From positions 1-61,071 of the forward strand of contig JAGTXO010000089.1 of assembly GCA_019448385.1 (NCBI GenBank): a stretch of 61,071 nt of DNA, read 5' to 3'. The position numbers and the translations under genes are program-made. The notes below the pieces were generated by a model. It was given only the letters and a program-made list of their open reading frames with translations, was not told where the DNA came from and made no database searches. Numbering within the stretch: position 1 is the stretch's first letter; every line of letters starts with the position of its first letter. Positions 21,401-32,018 of the stretch are shown here, one piece after another. Origin of the DNA: Diacronema lutheri. Lineage: Eukaryota; Haptophyta; Pavlovophyceae; Pavlovales; Pavlovaceae.

Positions 21401-23742
21401 GCTGCGCGCCGCGCCGCTCACGACATCGTCGAGCGATGCAAACGGGTCCACGTCCATCGCCGACGCACCGCCCGCCCAGTCGCCCGCGGCAGCGCCCGTG
21501 GCAGCGGCAGCGGGGGCAGCGGCGGCGGCAGCAACGCGCGGCGAGCCACCCGCAGGCGCGGCGCTCGCAGGCGCGCCCGCGCCGGCGTGAGGCGAGCCCG
21601 CGCGCGCGCCGGACAGCTGCGCGCCGGACAGCTGCGCGCCGGACAGCTGCGCGCCGGCGGGGACGGTGCGCGCCTTCCAGACGTCCATGAGGCGCGAGGC
21701 GGCGGCGGTGACGAGGTCGGACGTGGAGGCGCCCGCTTTCTTGAGCTTGTTCACCGTCTTGCCCATCCCCGAGAGCTGCAACGCCTGCGCTCCGGGCGCG
21801 CGCGGCGGCGGCGCGTCGAGGCGCGCGCGCGGGCGCGGGCGCGCGTGAGCGCAGGCCGCAGCGTGCAGCGGCGAGAGTGGCGTGCGATGCGATGCGGTGC
21901 GATGCGATGCGAAGCGTGCATGTGCGCGGCACTGTGGCCACGCCCGCCCATCCCCTCCGCGCGCCAAGGGCATGACGGCGTGCCGCGGCCGGCCCCGCTG
22001 TCTTACGACCGTCACCGCCGCCGCCGCTGTGACGCGCACGCCTCGGCGTGGCGGGTGGCGGCCGGGCGATGCGAGCGTCCCGCTACGCCATCTGCCCGCC
22101 GCCTGCGCCACGCCGCGCATGCCCGCCACTGCCGCACGGCGCCACCACAGTGAGACAACGCCACAGTGAGAGCCACAGTGAGACAACGCCTCAGTGAGAC
22201 GGCGGCTCAGTGAGACGGCGGCTCAGTGAGACGGTGCCACAGTGGGACGACGACCCAAAGGGCGCGCGAGCCCGTGCGCGCGCTTGCACGCGCGACGGGC
22301 GCGCGACGTGCCGCGCAGCAGCTGCCACGCCGCCTGCAGCGACGCGCGCGCACGAGCCGCAGGCCTCGGCATGCGCCACGGCCCGCTGGTCGGCAGCGCG
22401 CGCGCCACGGCCGGCGTGTCAGAGCCGCGAGAGGTGGCCGCACGCGCTGGCCGCTCTCGCGCGCCGCTGCGATTTGAGTCCGGAGCACGTCGACGCAGCG
22501 GCGGAATTTCGCGGCGGGCGCATTCCGGGGCGAGTGGGGCATTTTCGGGCGCGTGCGCCGAAATTCCAATTCCTGCGAACCGGGCGCGTTCATAAACACT
22601 TCCCGCGAACGGGACGCGCCGAGCTGTCGAGCGGTCTAGGGCGAGCGCGAGCGAGCCGCGCGCGGGGCGGCCCGTGGGCCGGCCCGTGCCGCCGCCCGCG
22701 CCGCCTCGAACGACGATCGGATCGACGCCGCCCCGCCATCACCGGCTCGTCCGCGGGAAGAAGACACCACGCAGCCCGCCGCCAAAAGCCGTTTGATGCC
22801 GCTCGCGCCGTCGACCGACGAGGCCGATGCGCGCCCGCCAGCTGGCCGTCAGGTCCGACCGCGCTCTTTTTGAAACGACGCGGCAGCCGACGCTCGCGCG
22901 GAGCCGCCGGCGCCGCGCGCCGGGTGCCGAGCCACAGGACGGATGCGGATATGGACGGTTGCGGATTTGACGGCCGTTCAGGACGGCGCGGCTCTTTGCA
23001 CGCGGCCGCTTGATCACAGGTGCAGTTCGCGTGGCCCCGTGCGCCCACCTCCCCTCAGCGCGGCAAGGCGCGGCGAGGCGCCGCGCAGCGCACGCAGCGG
23101 ACAAGGGGCAGAGGAGGCTGCCACGCGCGCGCGCGCGCGCGCCGGGAGGGAGGGCGCGACAGCTCCGCGTTAGGCGCACCTTGACGGTCACGGGCAAGTT
23201 GATCAGCGCACCGAGAAGCGCAAAGCACGCCTCATTCGCCTCAGCTGCGTCGGCGAGCGGCGCGTCGCCCGACTGCGCCGACGTCGCGGCTGCGAGGCAC
23301 GCGGCGCGCGTGTCCTCGAGCCAAGCGCCAAGGACGGAGAGGCAGTCGGGCGAGCGCACGAGCGCGTCGAGCGCGCAGGACTCGCCCGGCGCGCACCCGG
23401 GCGACGACGCGATCGCGCGCACGGCCGCGGCGCGAAGCGGATGATGAGGGGCGAGGGCCCTGGCCGCTGCGATGGCCTGCGCAAGCGTCTCGGCTTCTGC
23501 GGAGGGCGCGCGCGGGAAGGCGGGCGCGCGAGTGTGAGGCGAGTGGGGAGAAGCGCGCGCGTGAATCACGCGCACGCCGCGCGCGGGCTCGCCGCGCCCA
23601 GTGGCTCGCGCGCGAGGCGCAACGGGCGGATAGCAATCACACCTGCCGGCCCGCGGATTGCGCCGGCGTCGTCGACGAGCGACGATACGTCCAAGTCGGC
23701 GGATGGCTGGCTCTTGCCATTCTCTGAAGGGTGCTCGCCCAT
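18611..23742 (-). CDS. PPP1R10: PNUTS-like PP1 nuclear targeting subunit (TFIIS-N, RVxF, CCCH finger)
   Basis: Three exons, 23742-23643, 23496-23180 and 21784-18611, about 1196 aa. The start is ATG 23742 (MGEHPSENGKSQ). Exons 1-3 rebuild a TFIIS N-terminal/LW helical bundle: LSVLGAWLEDTRA, FALLGALINLPVTVK, LQLSGMGKTVNKLKK, RLMDVWKAR. A PP1-docking RVxF-type motif RRCVSWA, followed by IREYEKE, lies mid-protein, as in metazoan PNUTS (KTVTW..REY). The C-terminus has RGG/Met-Gly-rich repeats and ends in a CCCH zinc finger (C-RFHRMPGG-C-RNGAM-C-TFL-H). This domain order is diagnostic of PNUTS, which recruits PP1 phosphatase to RNA polymerase II at termination. Long poly-Gly/Ala runs suggest disorder. 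Additional small introns inside exon 3, for example near 19740, are possible. Confidence 0.85.
21608..21660. repeat. 15-bp coding repeat, AQLSG x3
   Basis: Three perfect copies of GGACAGCTGCGCGCC, encoding AQLSG repeats near the start of PNUTS exon 3. Confidence 0.85.
21785..23179 (-). other. 1.4-kb PNUTS intron 2
   Basis: Donor GTGCGCC at 23179 after LPVTVK; acceptor GAGCGCAG at 21785 before ALQLSGMGK. It splits the LW domain. Contains the degenerate 17-bp repeat at 22150-22245, short GCGATGCGATGC repeats near 21885-21910, and no supported nested gene on either strand. The frame opposite exon 3 is open by chance. Confidence 0.8.
22150..22245. repeat. ~17-bp degenerate tandem repeat (AGTGAGAC core)
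   Basis: About six copies of a CAGTGAGACaacgccA or CAGTGAGACggcggcT unit, inside PNUTS intron 2. Confidence 0.85.
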
Positions 23743-24475
23743 CCACGCTGGCGCGCTCGCCCTCCCCGCGCCCAGCGCGTCGGCCGCGATCGCGCCTATT
23801 TTGCAGGCAGGGGTTCGCAAGGGGCGCCCCACCTCCTCGCGCTGTGGACTCGTTCTCGCCAATGCAAACCGCCCGGAGTGCAATCCCCGGACTTTTTCTC
23901 GCAGTGGTTTTTTGCTCCGCCACACCGGGAGGCGGCTCGAGCCCGAGCACGGCGTCGCGCCGCCGGGTCCGGCAGGCCTGGCCAAGGCCCCCGCCAGTTG
24001 CCCGCCGGCAACGTCCTCCGCGACTGTCCTGATCAAGTCAGTGTCGGCGGAGAAGAGACGGAGCTGACACCGACCGCGGTCCGCGGACTGGCTGGTGGCC
24101 AGATTCGCGGACTCGCTGTCAGCCCATCTGCCATCACGCCCATCAGCCGCCGCCGCAGCGCCGAGCCGACCACGGCGTCCAGGCTGACGTGGACGCCTGC
24201 GGCGGCATGGACGGCGCCTGCTGGCGGCGAGGCGGCGACGGCGGCGGCCGGAAACGGCGCGGGCCGCGGGGTGGCTAGGCGCGGCGGGTGGGTGTCCGCT
24301 CCTGCCGCGTCCTGCCGCGTCCTTGCCAACCCTACCGTCCCCACTGCCGGCGAGCACAGGGTCGCCGCTTTGACCTCGAGTTCACGCGGCGCCTCGTGCG
24401 ATCTCTCACCAGCTACGTTCGGACTTCGGACTTCGGAGCCTTCCCCATCGCATTCGGCATCCCCCGTCGCCATCC
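23743..24475. other. 733-bp intergenic region
   Basis: Lies between the PNUTS start and the stop of the NDK-like/DPY30 gene. Frames crossing it on both strands lack recognisable domains. Short direct repeats occur (CTGCCGCGTC x2 near 24300, CGGACTTCGGA near 24420). I see no gene. Confidence 0.5.
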
Positions 24476-25690
24476 TCACACGCGCCACAGTGGCGGGGCA
24501 GGCGGCCACACACCCGCCGCGGGCTGTACGCCCGGTACACCCACCCACGGCATCGAGCGCACCGGCTGCCAGAAGGCCGCGGCTTCGCCCGCCACGGACG
24601 CCTGCCTGGCCGCCGGCTGCGCCACAACGGCCACGCGCGGCTGTGCCGCGTCCAAGCCGAGCGCATCGGCGGGCGGCGGCGGCAGTGCGCGCGGAGGCGC
24701 CTGACCGGACTTGAGAGCACGGCCGGACTTGAGAGCATTGGGCTGGTGCGAGCCCGCGGGCTTAGCCGGCGGCTTGGTGCCCGCGCTCGGCGCACGCGCG
24801 CCCTCGCCGCCAGTGGCCGTTACGGGCGCTGCTGCGTCCCTACGCCGTGGGGTCAGGGGAGGGACCATGGGAGAGTGAGCACTGCGCCCGAGTGAGCCCT
24901 GCGCCCCAGTGAGCCCTGCGCCCCAGTGAGCCCTGCGCCCGAGTGAGCCCTGCGCCCAAGTGAGCCCTGCGCCCAAGTGAGCCCTGCGCCCGAGTGAGCC
25001 CTGCGCCGCGCCGCTCCATTCCGACAGGGCATGGCCGCGCGCGCGGCGCGCACCTGTGCGGAGGAAGTGGGCGGCGAGCCACTCGTACGGCTGCGCGGGC
25101 AGCTCGGAGACGAGCAGGTTGAGCGCCTCGTCAAGCTGCGCCTCGACGCGATGGCGCGCGAGGTAGGCCGCCGCCGACTCCGACGCGGGTGGTGCGCCGG
25201 CGGCGGGCGTGGGGGAGGCGGTGGGCGTAGCGGACGTGGTGGCCACCTTGGGCGGCGGCGGCGCGCGTGCCGCGCCGCGCGCGAACTGCTCGTACAGCTG
25301 CGCCTCCGCGTGGCTCGCCCACGTGACCGGGTGGCCCGACGCGCCCAGCCAGACGGCGAGGTCGGCCACCGCGTCCGCGGCGTTGGCGGGCGCGTAGGCG
25401 ACGGGCGCATCGAGATCGGCGGGCGCACTCGCGATCGCGCGCGCCGCGAGCACCGCGCCATCGCCCTCCACCGCCGCGACGACGACGGGCGCGGCGCCGG
25501 CGCCGCGCGCGTCGAGCCGCGCGCGCGCGAGCGCGGCGGGCGACGCGGCGACGGCGAGCGGTGGCGCGGCGAGGTACTGCAAAGATACGAGCTTCAGTCC
25601 ACGCGCCTCAAGCCGGCCGATCAGCGCGCCCACGCGCTTGCGTTGCACGCCCTCGTGCGCAATGACGAGCACGCTGCGCTCGCGTTCCAT
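24476..25690 (-). CDS. NDK-like + DPY30 axonemal protein (NME5/RSP23 type)
   Basis: Two exons, 25690-25054 and 24831-24476, about 330 aa. Residues about 1-115 are a nucleoside diphosphate kinase fold (ERSVLVIAHEGVQRKRVGALI, LEARGLKLVSLQYL). The segment that should carry the catalytic histidine (NxxH) reads APADLDAPVAYAPANAADAV and has no His, so it is probably catalytically dead. A DPY30-type dimerisation helix pair follows (VEAQLDEALNLLVSELP, PYEWLAAHFLRTG). NDK plus DPY30 is the plan of NME5 and of radial-spoke protein RSP23-like proteins in cilia. The C-terminal exon is Pro/Ala-rich and unique. The intron (25053-24832) contains an 8-copy minisatellite. Divergent from the dynein docking gene 99 bp away. 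Confidence 0.78.
   Translation of the reverse strand: MERERSVLVIAHEGVQRKRVGALIGRLEARGLKLVSLQYLAAPPLAVAASPAALARARLDARGAGAAPVVVAAVEGDGAVLAARAIASAPADLDAPVAYAPANAADAVADLAVWLGASGHPVTWASHAEAQLYEQFARGAARAPPPPKVATTSATPTASPTPAAGAPPASESAAAYLARHRVEAQLDEALNLLVSELPAQPYEWLAAHFLRTGARRARGHALSEWSGAAQGSLGRRAHLGAGLTWAQGSLGRRAHWGAGLTGAQGSLGRSAHSPMVPPLTPRRRDAAAPVTATGGEGARAPSAGTKPPAKPAGSHQPNALKSGRALKSGQAPPRALPPPPADALGLDAAQPRVAVVAQPAARQASVAGEAAAFWQPVRSMPWVGVPGVQPAAGVWPPAPPLWRV
24873..25008. repeat. 17-bp minisatellite (GAGTGAGCCCTGCGCCC)n
   Basis: Eight tandem copies inside the intron of the NDK-like/DPY30 gene. The first base of the unit varies G, C or A; the rest is nearly invariant. Confidence 0.93.
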
Positions 25691-25789
25691 CGTCGGTCGA
25701 GGCGTGTCCGGCGCACATGGCCGCAAGTCCGGGGCTCGTTTGGCCGTTTCTCGCCGCACCAGGGTGGGGCGGCACGCCCGCGTGACGAG
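25691..25789. promoter_or_regulatory. 99-bp divergent promoter of two flagellar genes
   Basis: Separates ATG 25690 (NDK-like/DPY30, minus) and ATG 25790 (dynein docking subunit, plus). It is short enough that both promoters must overlap, which suggests co-expression for axoneme assembly. No TATA box or X-box-like site was identified with confidence. Confidence 0.6.
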
Positions 25790-28700
25790 ATGGCCGACGA
25801 CGACGAGCTGCGCGGCGTGCTCGCGGCGGACGAGGGCGGCGAGGCGGACGCCGAGCTGTTCAACTTGACGTCGACGCACGCCACGAATGACGCCGCTGAG
25901 AACGCCGCCGGCCGCGCCCGCACCGGCGCGCGTTCGAGCGCCACCAGCGCCGGCGCGCTCGCGCACGGCGACGACGACGGCGCGTACGGCGCGGGCGCGC
26001 ATCTGGGCGGCGGCTCGCCTGGTGGGAAGCACGGCGGTGCAACTCCCGGCGCGCAGGCCACCGGCCCCGCACGCGCGCGTGTCTCCAAGGGCCTCACGGC
26101 CACGCGCTTCGAGACGGTCGTCAACGAGACGGCGAGCCGCGCGCGCGCCGCCGTCGACGAGGGGACCGAGGAGCACTGGAACCACGTGATGAAGAAGCTG
26201 GCGCCGCAGGGGTACCAGCGCACGCCCGTCTGGCAGAAGCGCATCCTCGAGCGCGTCCTCAAGCGTGCGCGCCGCCGCGCGCGCCGGGCGAATGGCGCGT
26301 GCGCGCGCGCACGCGCCCGCCGCCGCAGCACGCCGCAGCACGACGCCCACGCCGCGTGTGCTCTCGCGCGCGCGCGCTGTGCCTGATCCTCCCCCCTTCC
26401 GCGGTGTGTTTCCCCGACCCTGCTTAAATTCGCCCGACCACCGCCCGCGCCTCCGCCCCCTACCCGCCTCGCAGGCATGACAACGCGTGGCCCCGAGCAC
26501 CAGCCCAAGCCGCTCACCGAGAAGCACGCAATGACCGCCGAGGACCTCGCGCTCTCGGCGCTCTCGCCCGACGCGGCGTGGCCGTTGAGGAGCGGCTCGG
26601 CGACGCTGCCCGGCCGCCGCACCAGCGCCGACCAGCAGCCAAAGGCCGCCACCGCCGCGCATGCCGCGCTGCGCAAGCGGCTCCTCGGACGTGCGCGCAC
26701 GCCGCAGCGCCGCCGCACCAGCGCCGCAGCGCCGCGCGCCCTGGCGCGCGCGGCACGGCTGAGCCGTGCAGGCGCGCGCGCGCGCGTACCGCAACCAACC
26801 GCGCCGCAACCGACCGCGCCGCAACCGACCGCGCCGCAACCGACCGCGCCGCAACCGACCGCGCCGCAACCGACCGCGCCGCAACCAACCGCGCCGCAAC
26901 CGACCGCGCCGCAACCGACCGCGCCGCAACCGACCGCGCCGCAACCGACCGCGCCGCAACCGACCGCGCCGCAACCGACCGCGCCGCAACCGGCCGCAAC
27001 CGACCGCGCCGCGCCGCGCCGCGCCGCGCCGCTCGTGCGCGCAGGCATGAACAAAGTGCACTTCTACACGCGCGCGATTCAAATGGAGCAGCTCCTCGGG
27101 CAGGACCTCGACCAGGACGTGCGCCACCGCCAGGCCGAGGTCGGGCTCAACCTTCGCGAGTCGCGCGGCGGTGAGCTGCGCGCCGCCGACGTGCTCGCGC
27201 GCATCGCACGCAAGGAGCGCGCAGTGGCGAACCGGCTGCAGGTCGTCGTGGAGAAGGCGAATCAGCTCGAGGCGGACAACGCGGCGCTCATCGGCGCGAT
27301 CAACGACCTGCGCGCCGAGCGCGCGCTCGTCCTCGCACAGGCGCGCGCCGCGCCGCGCAGCAGCAAGCCCTTCCCCCGCCCCCGCCCCCACCCCCGCCCC
27401 TCCCCCCCCCCCCCCCCCCGGCCCCGGCCCCGGCCCCGGCCCGCCCGTGCGGCGCGCGCACGGCCGGCCAGCCGGCGCGTCGCTGCCGCCGTCGCCGACG
27501 CGGGAGGCGCGCGCGCGCGTGGCCCGTGCGCAGGTGCGGCGTATGGGGGAGAAGGACGCGAAGATGGACGAGGACATGATCTTCCTCTCGCAGGTGCGGC
27601 CTTTGCACCCGCGCGCGGCGCGTTGCACAGGCGCGCAGGGCCGTGGGTGGCGCGCTCTGCCACCTGCGGCGCGGCGCGCGCGCCGCTGCAACTGCGGCCG
27701 AGAGGAAGGAGGAAGCGGTGACGACCCGCAGTGGGTGTCGCCATTGCCCCGCTCCTTGCGCGAAGGCATGCAGCGCGCATGGCTGACGAATCCCGTCTCC
27801 GCCTGCCCGGCCCTGCCCTCCGCCCCAACGCGCCGCCCCCCTCTTCCTCCCCCGCCCCCCTTCCCCTTCCCCGCCAGGCTGCACACGCTGCGCTCGACCA
27901 GCGCGAGAAGGTGAAGGCCAAGCTCGTGCAGACCCAGCGCGACTCGGCCCTCGAGAAGGCGCACAAGCTCGCGCAGCTCGCAGAGTTGGCCTCAAAGTGC
28001 GAGCAGCTCGAGCACGAGTTCGCCGCCAAGCAGGCGTCGATCGACGAGCACGAGCAGAGCCGCCGCCGCGTCGACTACGCGGCGGGCAAGCAACGCCGCC
28101 TTGCGCAGCACCAGGCGGAGACCAAGACGGGCTTCTTGCAGTCGCAGGTCGACGGGTGGAACTCGGAGTTTCAGCGGCTGCAGGTCTTCACGGGGATGGA
28201 CAAGGTCTTCGCGCCAGGCGACGACCAGACGATTGACGAGATCACGACGCGTTACCTCTCAAAGGACCAGCAGAATACCTCCCTCCTCCGCTACCTGCAC
28301 GCGCAGCAGGCACGCCACGCGCCAGTGCCCGCGCCGCCCTCTGTCTCGGTTTCGTCGCCTTTTCCCGCCCTTTTCCCGCTGGCGCTTCCCCCTTTCACCC
28401 CTCCCCTCCACCCTCTCCCCTTCAGGTTGAGGTCCGCTCCCTCGAGGCGGAGATGAAGGCGACGCACGCCGCCTCGCGCGCCCTCGAGAAGCAGCTGCAG
28501 GTGCGCAGCCGCAGCCGCAGCGCTCTTGCGCTCTGCCCTTCCCCTCTCCCTTCCCAACCCTTTTTCAAAACCCATCTCCCCCTCCCCCCCCCTCCCCCCC
28601 CCCCCCCCCCCCCCCCCGCAGCACGCGATCGAATCGGACTCGGCGCCCGTGATGGACTTTGACGGGCTCGCGCAGAAGGAGGCGGAGGCCGCGTACCGCA

Positions 28701-29894
28701 TCGAGGCGCAGGTCAGCACCCCCGCCACGCGCCGCGTGCGACCTCGCTCGCTCTTCAACTCTCACTCACTTACCCCCACCCCCTTCGCATTGCCCTCGTC
28801 CCCTTCCCTCTCCTTGCGCAGCTCTCCGACCTCTGCGAGCGAACGGCTGCGATCACCGACGGCCTGCTCGCGCGCGCGCCCGACGCGGGCCCGGGCCCGC
28901 TGCCTCGCCCGCCGCCCATCTCCGTCGCGACCATGGAGGAGCACCTGCGGCTGCACGAGGACATTTCCGCGAAACTTCACGCCGAGTGGCGGCACAGGCG
29001 CGCGCATTTCGCGCCGGGGTCGCGCTGCGACCGGCCGTGACGGAAGCGATGCCGGCCGTGCGTGGCACACGCCTGCTTTGACCGCCCACTGCCCTCCCAC
29101 CCTGCCCCCCCTTGCCCCCTTTGTCCCCTTCTTCTTCTCCCCCCCCCCCCCCCCCCCCCCCTCAGGTATGCCTCGTCAAAGGTGCGCACGCAAGAGGCGC
29201 TTTTCGCATGGACGCAGCCAAAGCAGCAGCGCACCTTTGAATCGATTGACGAAATCCACGAGCGCCTCGTCATCACCGCGGCCAACGCCGTGCAGCTCGG
29301 CGCGGACGACGACGACGACGAGCAGGAGCGGCGCGCGGAGAAGCTCTCCGCCTACACGCCCTTCTCCAGGCGCAAGGCGAGCGCGCCGGCGCGCGCTGCG
29401 CTGGCGCGGCGGGCTGCGGGGTGCGCAGTGTGCGCTGGGGCGGTGGGTTTCGTCGAGCGCTCGCGCAGGGGACGGGGGCCCGCGCGGGCGGCGCCGTGCC
29501 GCGCGCCGCGCCTGCCACCGCCCCGCCTCACCCCGCACCCGGACTCGGCTCACCGCGCCCGCGCCGCTCCCGGACTTTTCGACGCGGCCAGGTGAACAAG
29601 TCGCGAGAGCGCTCGCAAATCCACGAGTGGGCACGCCGCCGGCAGCCCCCGCCCGGCCAGCTCGGCTACACGGCGCCGCAGTCGGGCGGCAGCGCGAGCG
29701 CGCTGCCCGCCGCGCCGGGCGCGCCGCGCGCCCAGCCCGGCCCGGCAGGCCTCGGGCTGGCCGCACCGGCGGCCGGTGGTTTCGGCGGCGCATCCGGTCC
29801 GGCGGCGCGCAAGCCGGGCTCGGCGCCCGGCGCAGGCTCGGGCGCGCGCAGTGGCGCGGAGGGCACGATGGTGTATGTGATCGGGCAGAGCTGA
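25790..29894 (+). CDS. Outer dynein arm docking-complex subunit (ODA1/CCDC63/CCDC114-like)
   Basis: Ten exons: 25790-26264, 26475-26690, 27045-27340, 27534-27593, 27878-28309, 28426-28500, 28622-28711, 28822-28997, 29166-29376, 29592-29894; 777 aa, all joins in frame. Predominantly coiled coil. Exon 3 has the family pattern NQLEADNAALIGAINDLRAER; the exon 5-6 join gives QNTSLLRYLHAQQVEVRSLEAEM, equivalent to the NFxLFNYVNExNxEIExLE signature. The N-terminal 160 residues are acidic and Gly-rich, and the C-terminus is Pro/Gly-rich. The family anchors outer dynein arms to axonemal doublets. Four of nine introns use GC donors (after 27340, 28309, 28997, 29376). It is divergent from an axonemal NDK-like gene. 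The exact paralogue (CCDC63 versus 114) cannot be set. Confidence 0.82.
26786..26993. repeat. 15-bp minisatellite (CAACCGACCGCGCCG)n
   Basis: About 14 copies with rare CAACCAACCGCGCCG variants, filling most of intron 2 of the docking-complex gene (26691-27044). It decays into GCGCC pentamers just before the acceptor. Confidence 0.93.
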
Positions 29895-30690
29895 GTCGCC
29901 CTTCCGCATTGGCGCACGTCCGTTGCCCATGGGGCCATGTGAGATCAGCGGACGTGCGCTCAGAACTCTCAGTATGACAGAATGTGATCTGTGAAATGCG
30001 CTTTCTCAACTCTTTTTGCTATATAGGGCGCGGTCCGGGCTGGTCCGGCCAGTGTAAGGCTGAGAGTACGACCCGGGTCGTACAATCAAGGGTTAAAAGC
30101 CAGCCAATGAGCGCTCGAGGGGTCGGGGCGAGGCTTATGACGAGCCTAGGACCGAGACACCCTCCTGACCGGCCGATTTGGAGTAGAATTCGGGGTCGAG
30201 CGGGCGCGGCGGACGGAGGGCCCGAGCCGGGCCGACGGAGGGTCCGACCCCGGAATGCGGGCGACCGGAAGGGCTTGGGTGATTTACGCCTAGTAGAATA
30301 GAATGGCGGATTCCGGGGGGGCTCGCAACTGGCATCGCGCAAGCTGAGGCCCCCTGACTGACCGGACCGCGCCGAGTGCGCGTGCACCCCGTGGAGGGCG
30401 CGGCCAGTCGGACACTCTTCGCGACTGAGCTCGCCGCGGCATACCGTGCGCTGCGCCGGCGCGCTACTTGCCGTTGGCCGAGCTGCGGGTGTTGCGCACC
30501 GCCGTGTTGCGCAGCCAGCGGCTGGATGCGCCGGTGGCCGGAACCTTGGCGCGCTTTGGCTAAGCGACCTCGGCCTGCACAGACTCGAACGCGTGCGTAA
30601 ACTCGAGGCGTTGCAGGTGGCGAGCACGTGAGTTCGCGTAGGAGGTCTTGTACTCGGTGGCCTGACTGTCGACCGACGAGAGCTTGGGCG
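29895..30690. other. Intergenic, less GC-rich, with an 18-bp palindrome
   Basis: Marks a shift away from the GC-rich, gene-dense arm. Contains CTTTTTGCTATATAGGG (about 30012-30028), the only clear TATA-like motif noticed in the window, a perfect palindrome GTACGACCCGGGTCGTAC at 30066-30083, and paired GGACGGAGGGCCCGAGCC / CCGACGGAGGGTCCGACC repeats near 30211-30253. It may be the end of a degraded element; no gene is supported. Confidence 0.55.
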
Positions 30691-30737
30691 AGTTCGGCGG
30701 CACGTTGGCTCACTTGGGCTCGGTGCGCGGCTCTGCC

Positions 30738-30770
<33 letters not shown>

Positions 30771-31610
30771 CTTCGGACTCGCTGCCCGGCTCTGCCTGTG
30801 CGGGCGCGATGCACTCGGACTCGATGCCCGGCTCTGCCTTCGTGGGCGCGGTCGCGGGCACGGGCGCGCCCTCGACCCCGTCGCGGTTGAAGACATCGAA
30901 CTCGACGCACACGCCGTGGTCCTTGAAGTCGGTGGCCTCGCTGTCGTTCGCGTAAGCCTCGGGCGAACTCGCAACGAGCGACGACATCTCGGCGTGGAGC
31001 CAGCACATCTCATGCTGCACCGCGTGTTCAGGTTCTCGAGCGCTCCGTTGAAAGAGTCACTCTCACCGAGGCGCTCGCTGCACCACACCAGATAGCCATC
31101 GAGCTTGTGAGCGTGCTCGTGCGCCCGTGCGAGGTCCTTGGAGAGCGCGTCGGCGCGCGCGCACATGCCGTCGCATGACTTGGCCGGTGTCATGCTGTGC
31201 TTCCAAGGCCTGGTGCTCGGCGTTGAGCGTGTCGTGATCCTCGCGAACGAGCTGCAACCAGCTGCAGCAGCCGCGCGACGCCGCTGTCGCCGACGATGCG
31301 CTGGAGCATGTGGCCCATGAGGTGTGCGCGGCACGTGGCGAGCGCCACATTTTTGCGCAGCAGCGCGAGGATCCGGGCGCCGCGGACGAGCCGGCCCATG
31401 CACTTGAGCGCGTAGATTCGGCCGCACATGCACGCGCCGACGACCGAGTCGGCGGGCCCGCCGTCGAGCCAAAAGTTGGCCTCGGCCGCATCGCGGCGGC
31501 GGGCGACGCGCTGAAGGATGCGCACGCGGTAGTGCCGGTCGACGAGCAGCTCGTCGCCGAAGATCTCGTCGGGCAGCAGCTCGGAGACGTTCTGGGGGTA
31601 CATGCTGTGC
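30690..31610 (-). pseudogene. Decayed coding sequence, unknown protein
   Basis: Protein-like segments lie in sequence on the minus strand but switch frame. About 31600-31270: YPQNVSELLPDEIFGDELL, then WLDGGPADSVVGACMCG and RKNVALATCRAHLMGHML. About 31270-31190: LVREDHDTLNAEHQALEAQ. About 31190-31040: CARADALSKDLARAHEHAHK and SERLGESDSFNGALENLN. About 30990-30830: SPEAYANDSEATDFKDHG and VCVEFDVFNRDGVEG. Several switches occur without room for introns, which points to small indels in a dead gene. The middle is coiled-coil-like. No family recognised. Confidence 0.5.
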
Positions 31611-31689
31611 GAGCGTGCACGCGACGAGATCTCGTCGGGCGTGCCGTCCGTTCGTTCAGAGCAGAGCGCGTCGGACCGGCAGACAGACG

Positions 31690-31893
31690 ATGCAGCGCGC
31701 GAAGGCACCTGCGGCGCGCGGCGTGGCCTCGCGTGCCGTCACGAAGCCGCCTGCGCGCACTGCGGAGGCGGCGAGCGCGACGAGGGCGGGCGCGGACGAG
31801 GTGCTGAGCGGCGTCACGTACGCGCCCTCGCTCGCCGAGCTCGACGCCGCGGCGCTGACGATGCGCGCGGCGTACCACACCGACCGCCCCTGA
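31690..31893 (+). CDS. Small hypothetical protein
   Basis: A 67-aa open frame starting MQRAKAPAARGV, with a regular Ala-rich N-terminus and a less biased C-terminus (VLSGVTYAPSLAELDAA). It ends about 125 bp before the palindromic element. No homology recognised; it could equally be chance or a last exon. Confidence 0.25.
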   Translation: MQRAKAPAARGVASRAVTKPPARTAEAASATRAGADEVLSGVTYAPSLAELDAAALTMRAAYHTDRP

Positions 31894-32018
31894 GACGATG
31901 CGCGGCGCCCGCGGAGGACTGGTCCGTTGGCGCGCAAACCGTGGGCGAAAGGGCGCGAAGCCAACGGCCGTCCGCGCACGTTCAAACGCGCGCATACGGG
32001 TGGCATCCTCCCACCTTC

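Noticed and set aside
21785-22186. Extended N-terminus for the PNUTS-like protein starting at 22186
   Set aside because: The sequence is repeat-derived, whereas upstream exons at 23.2-23.7 kb rebuild the LW domain exactly.
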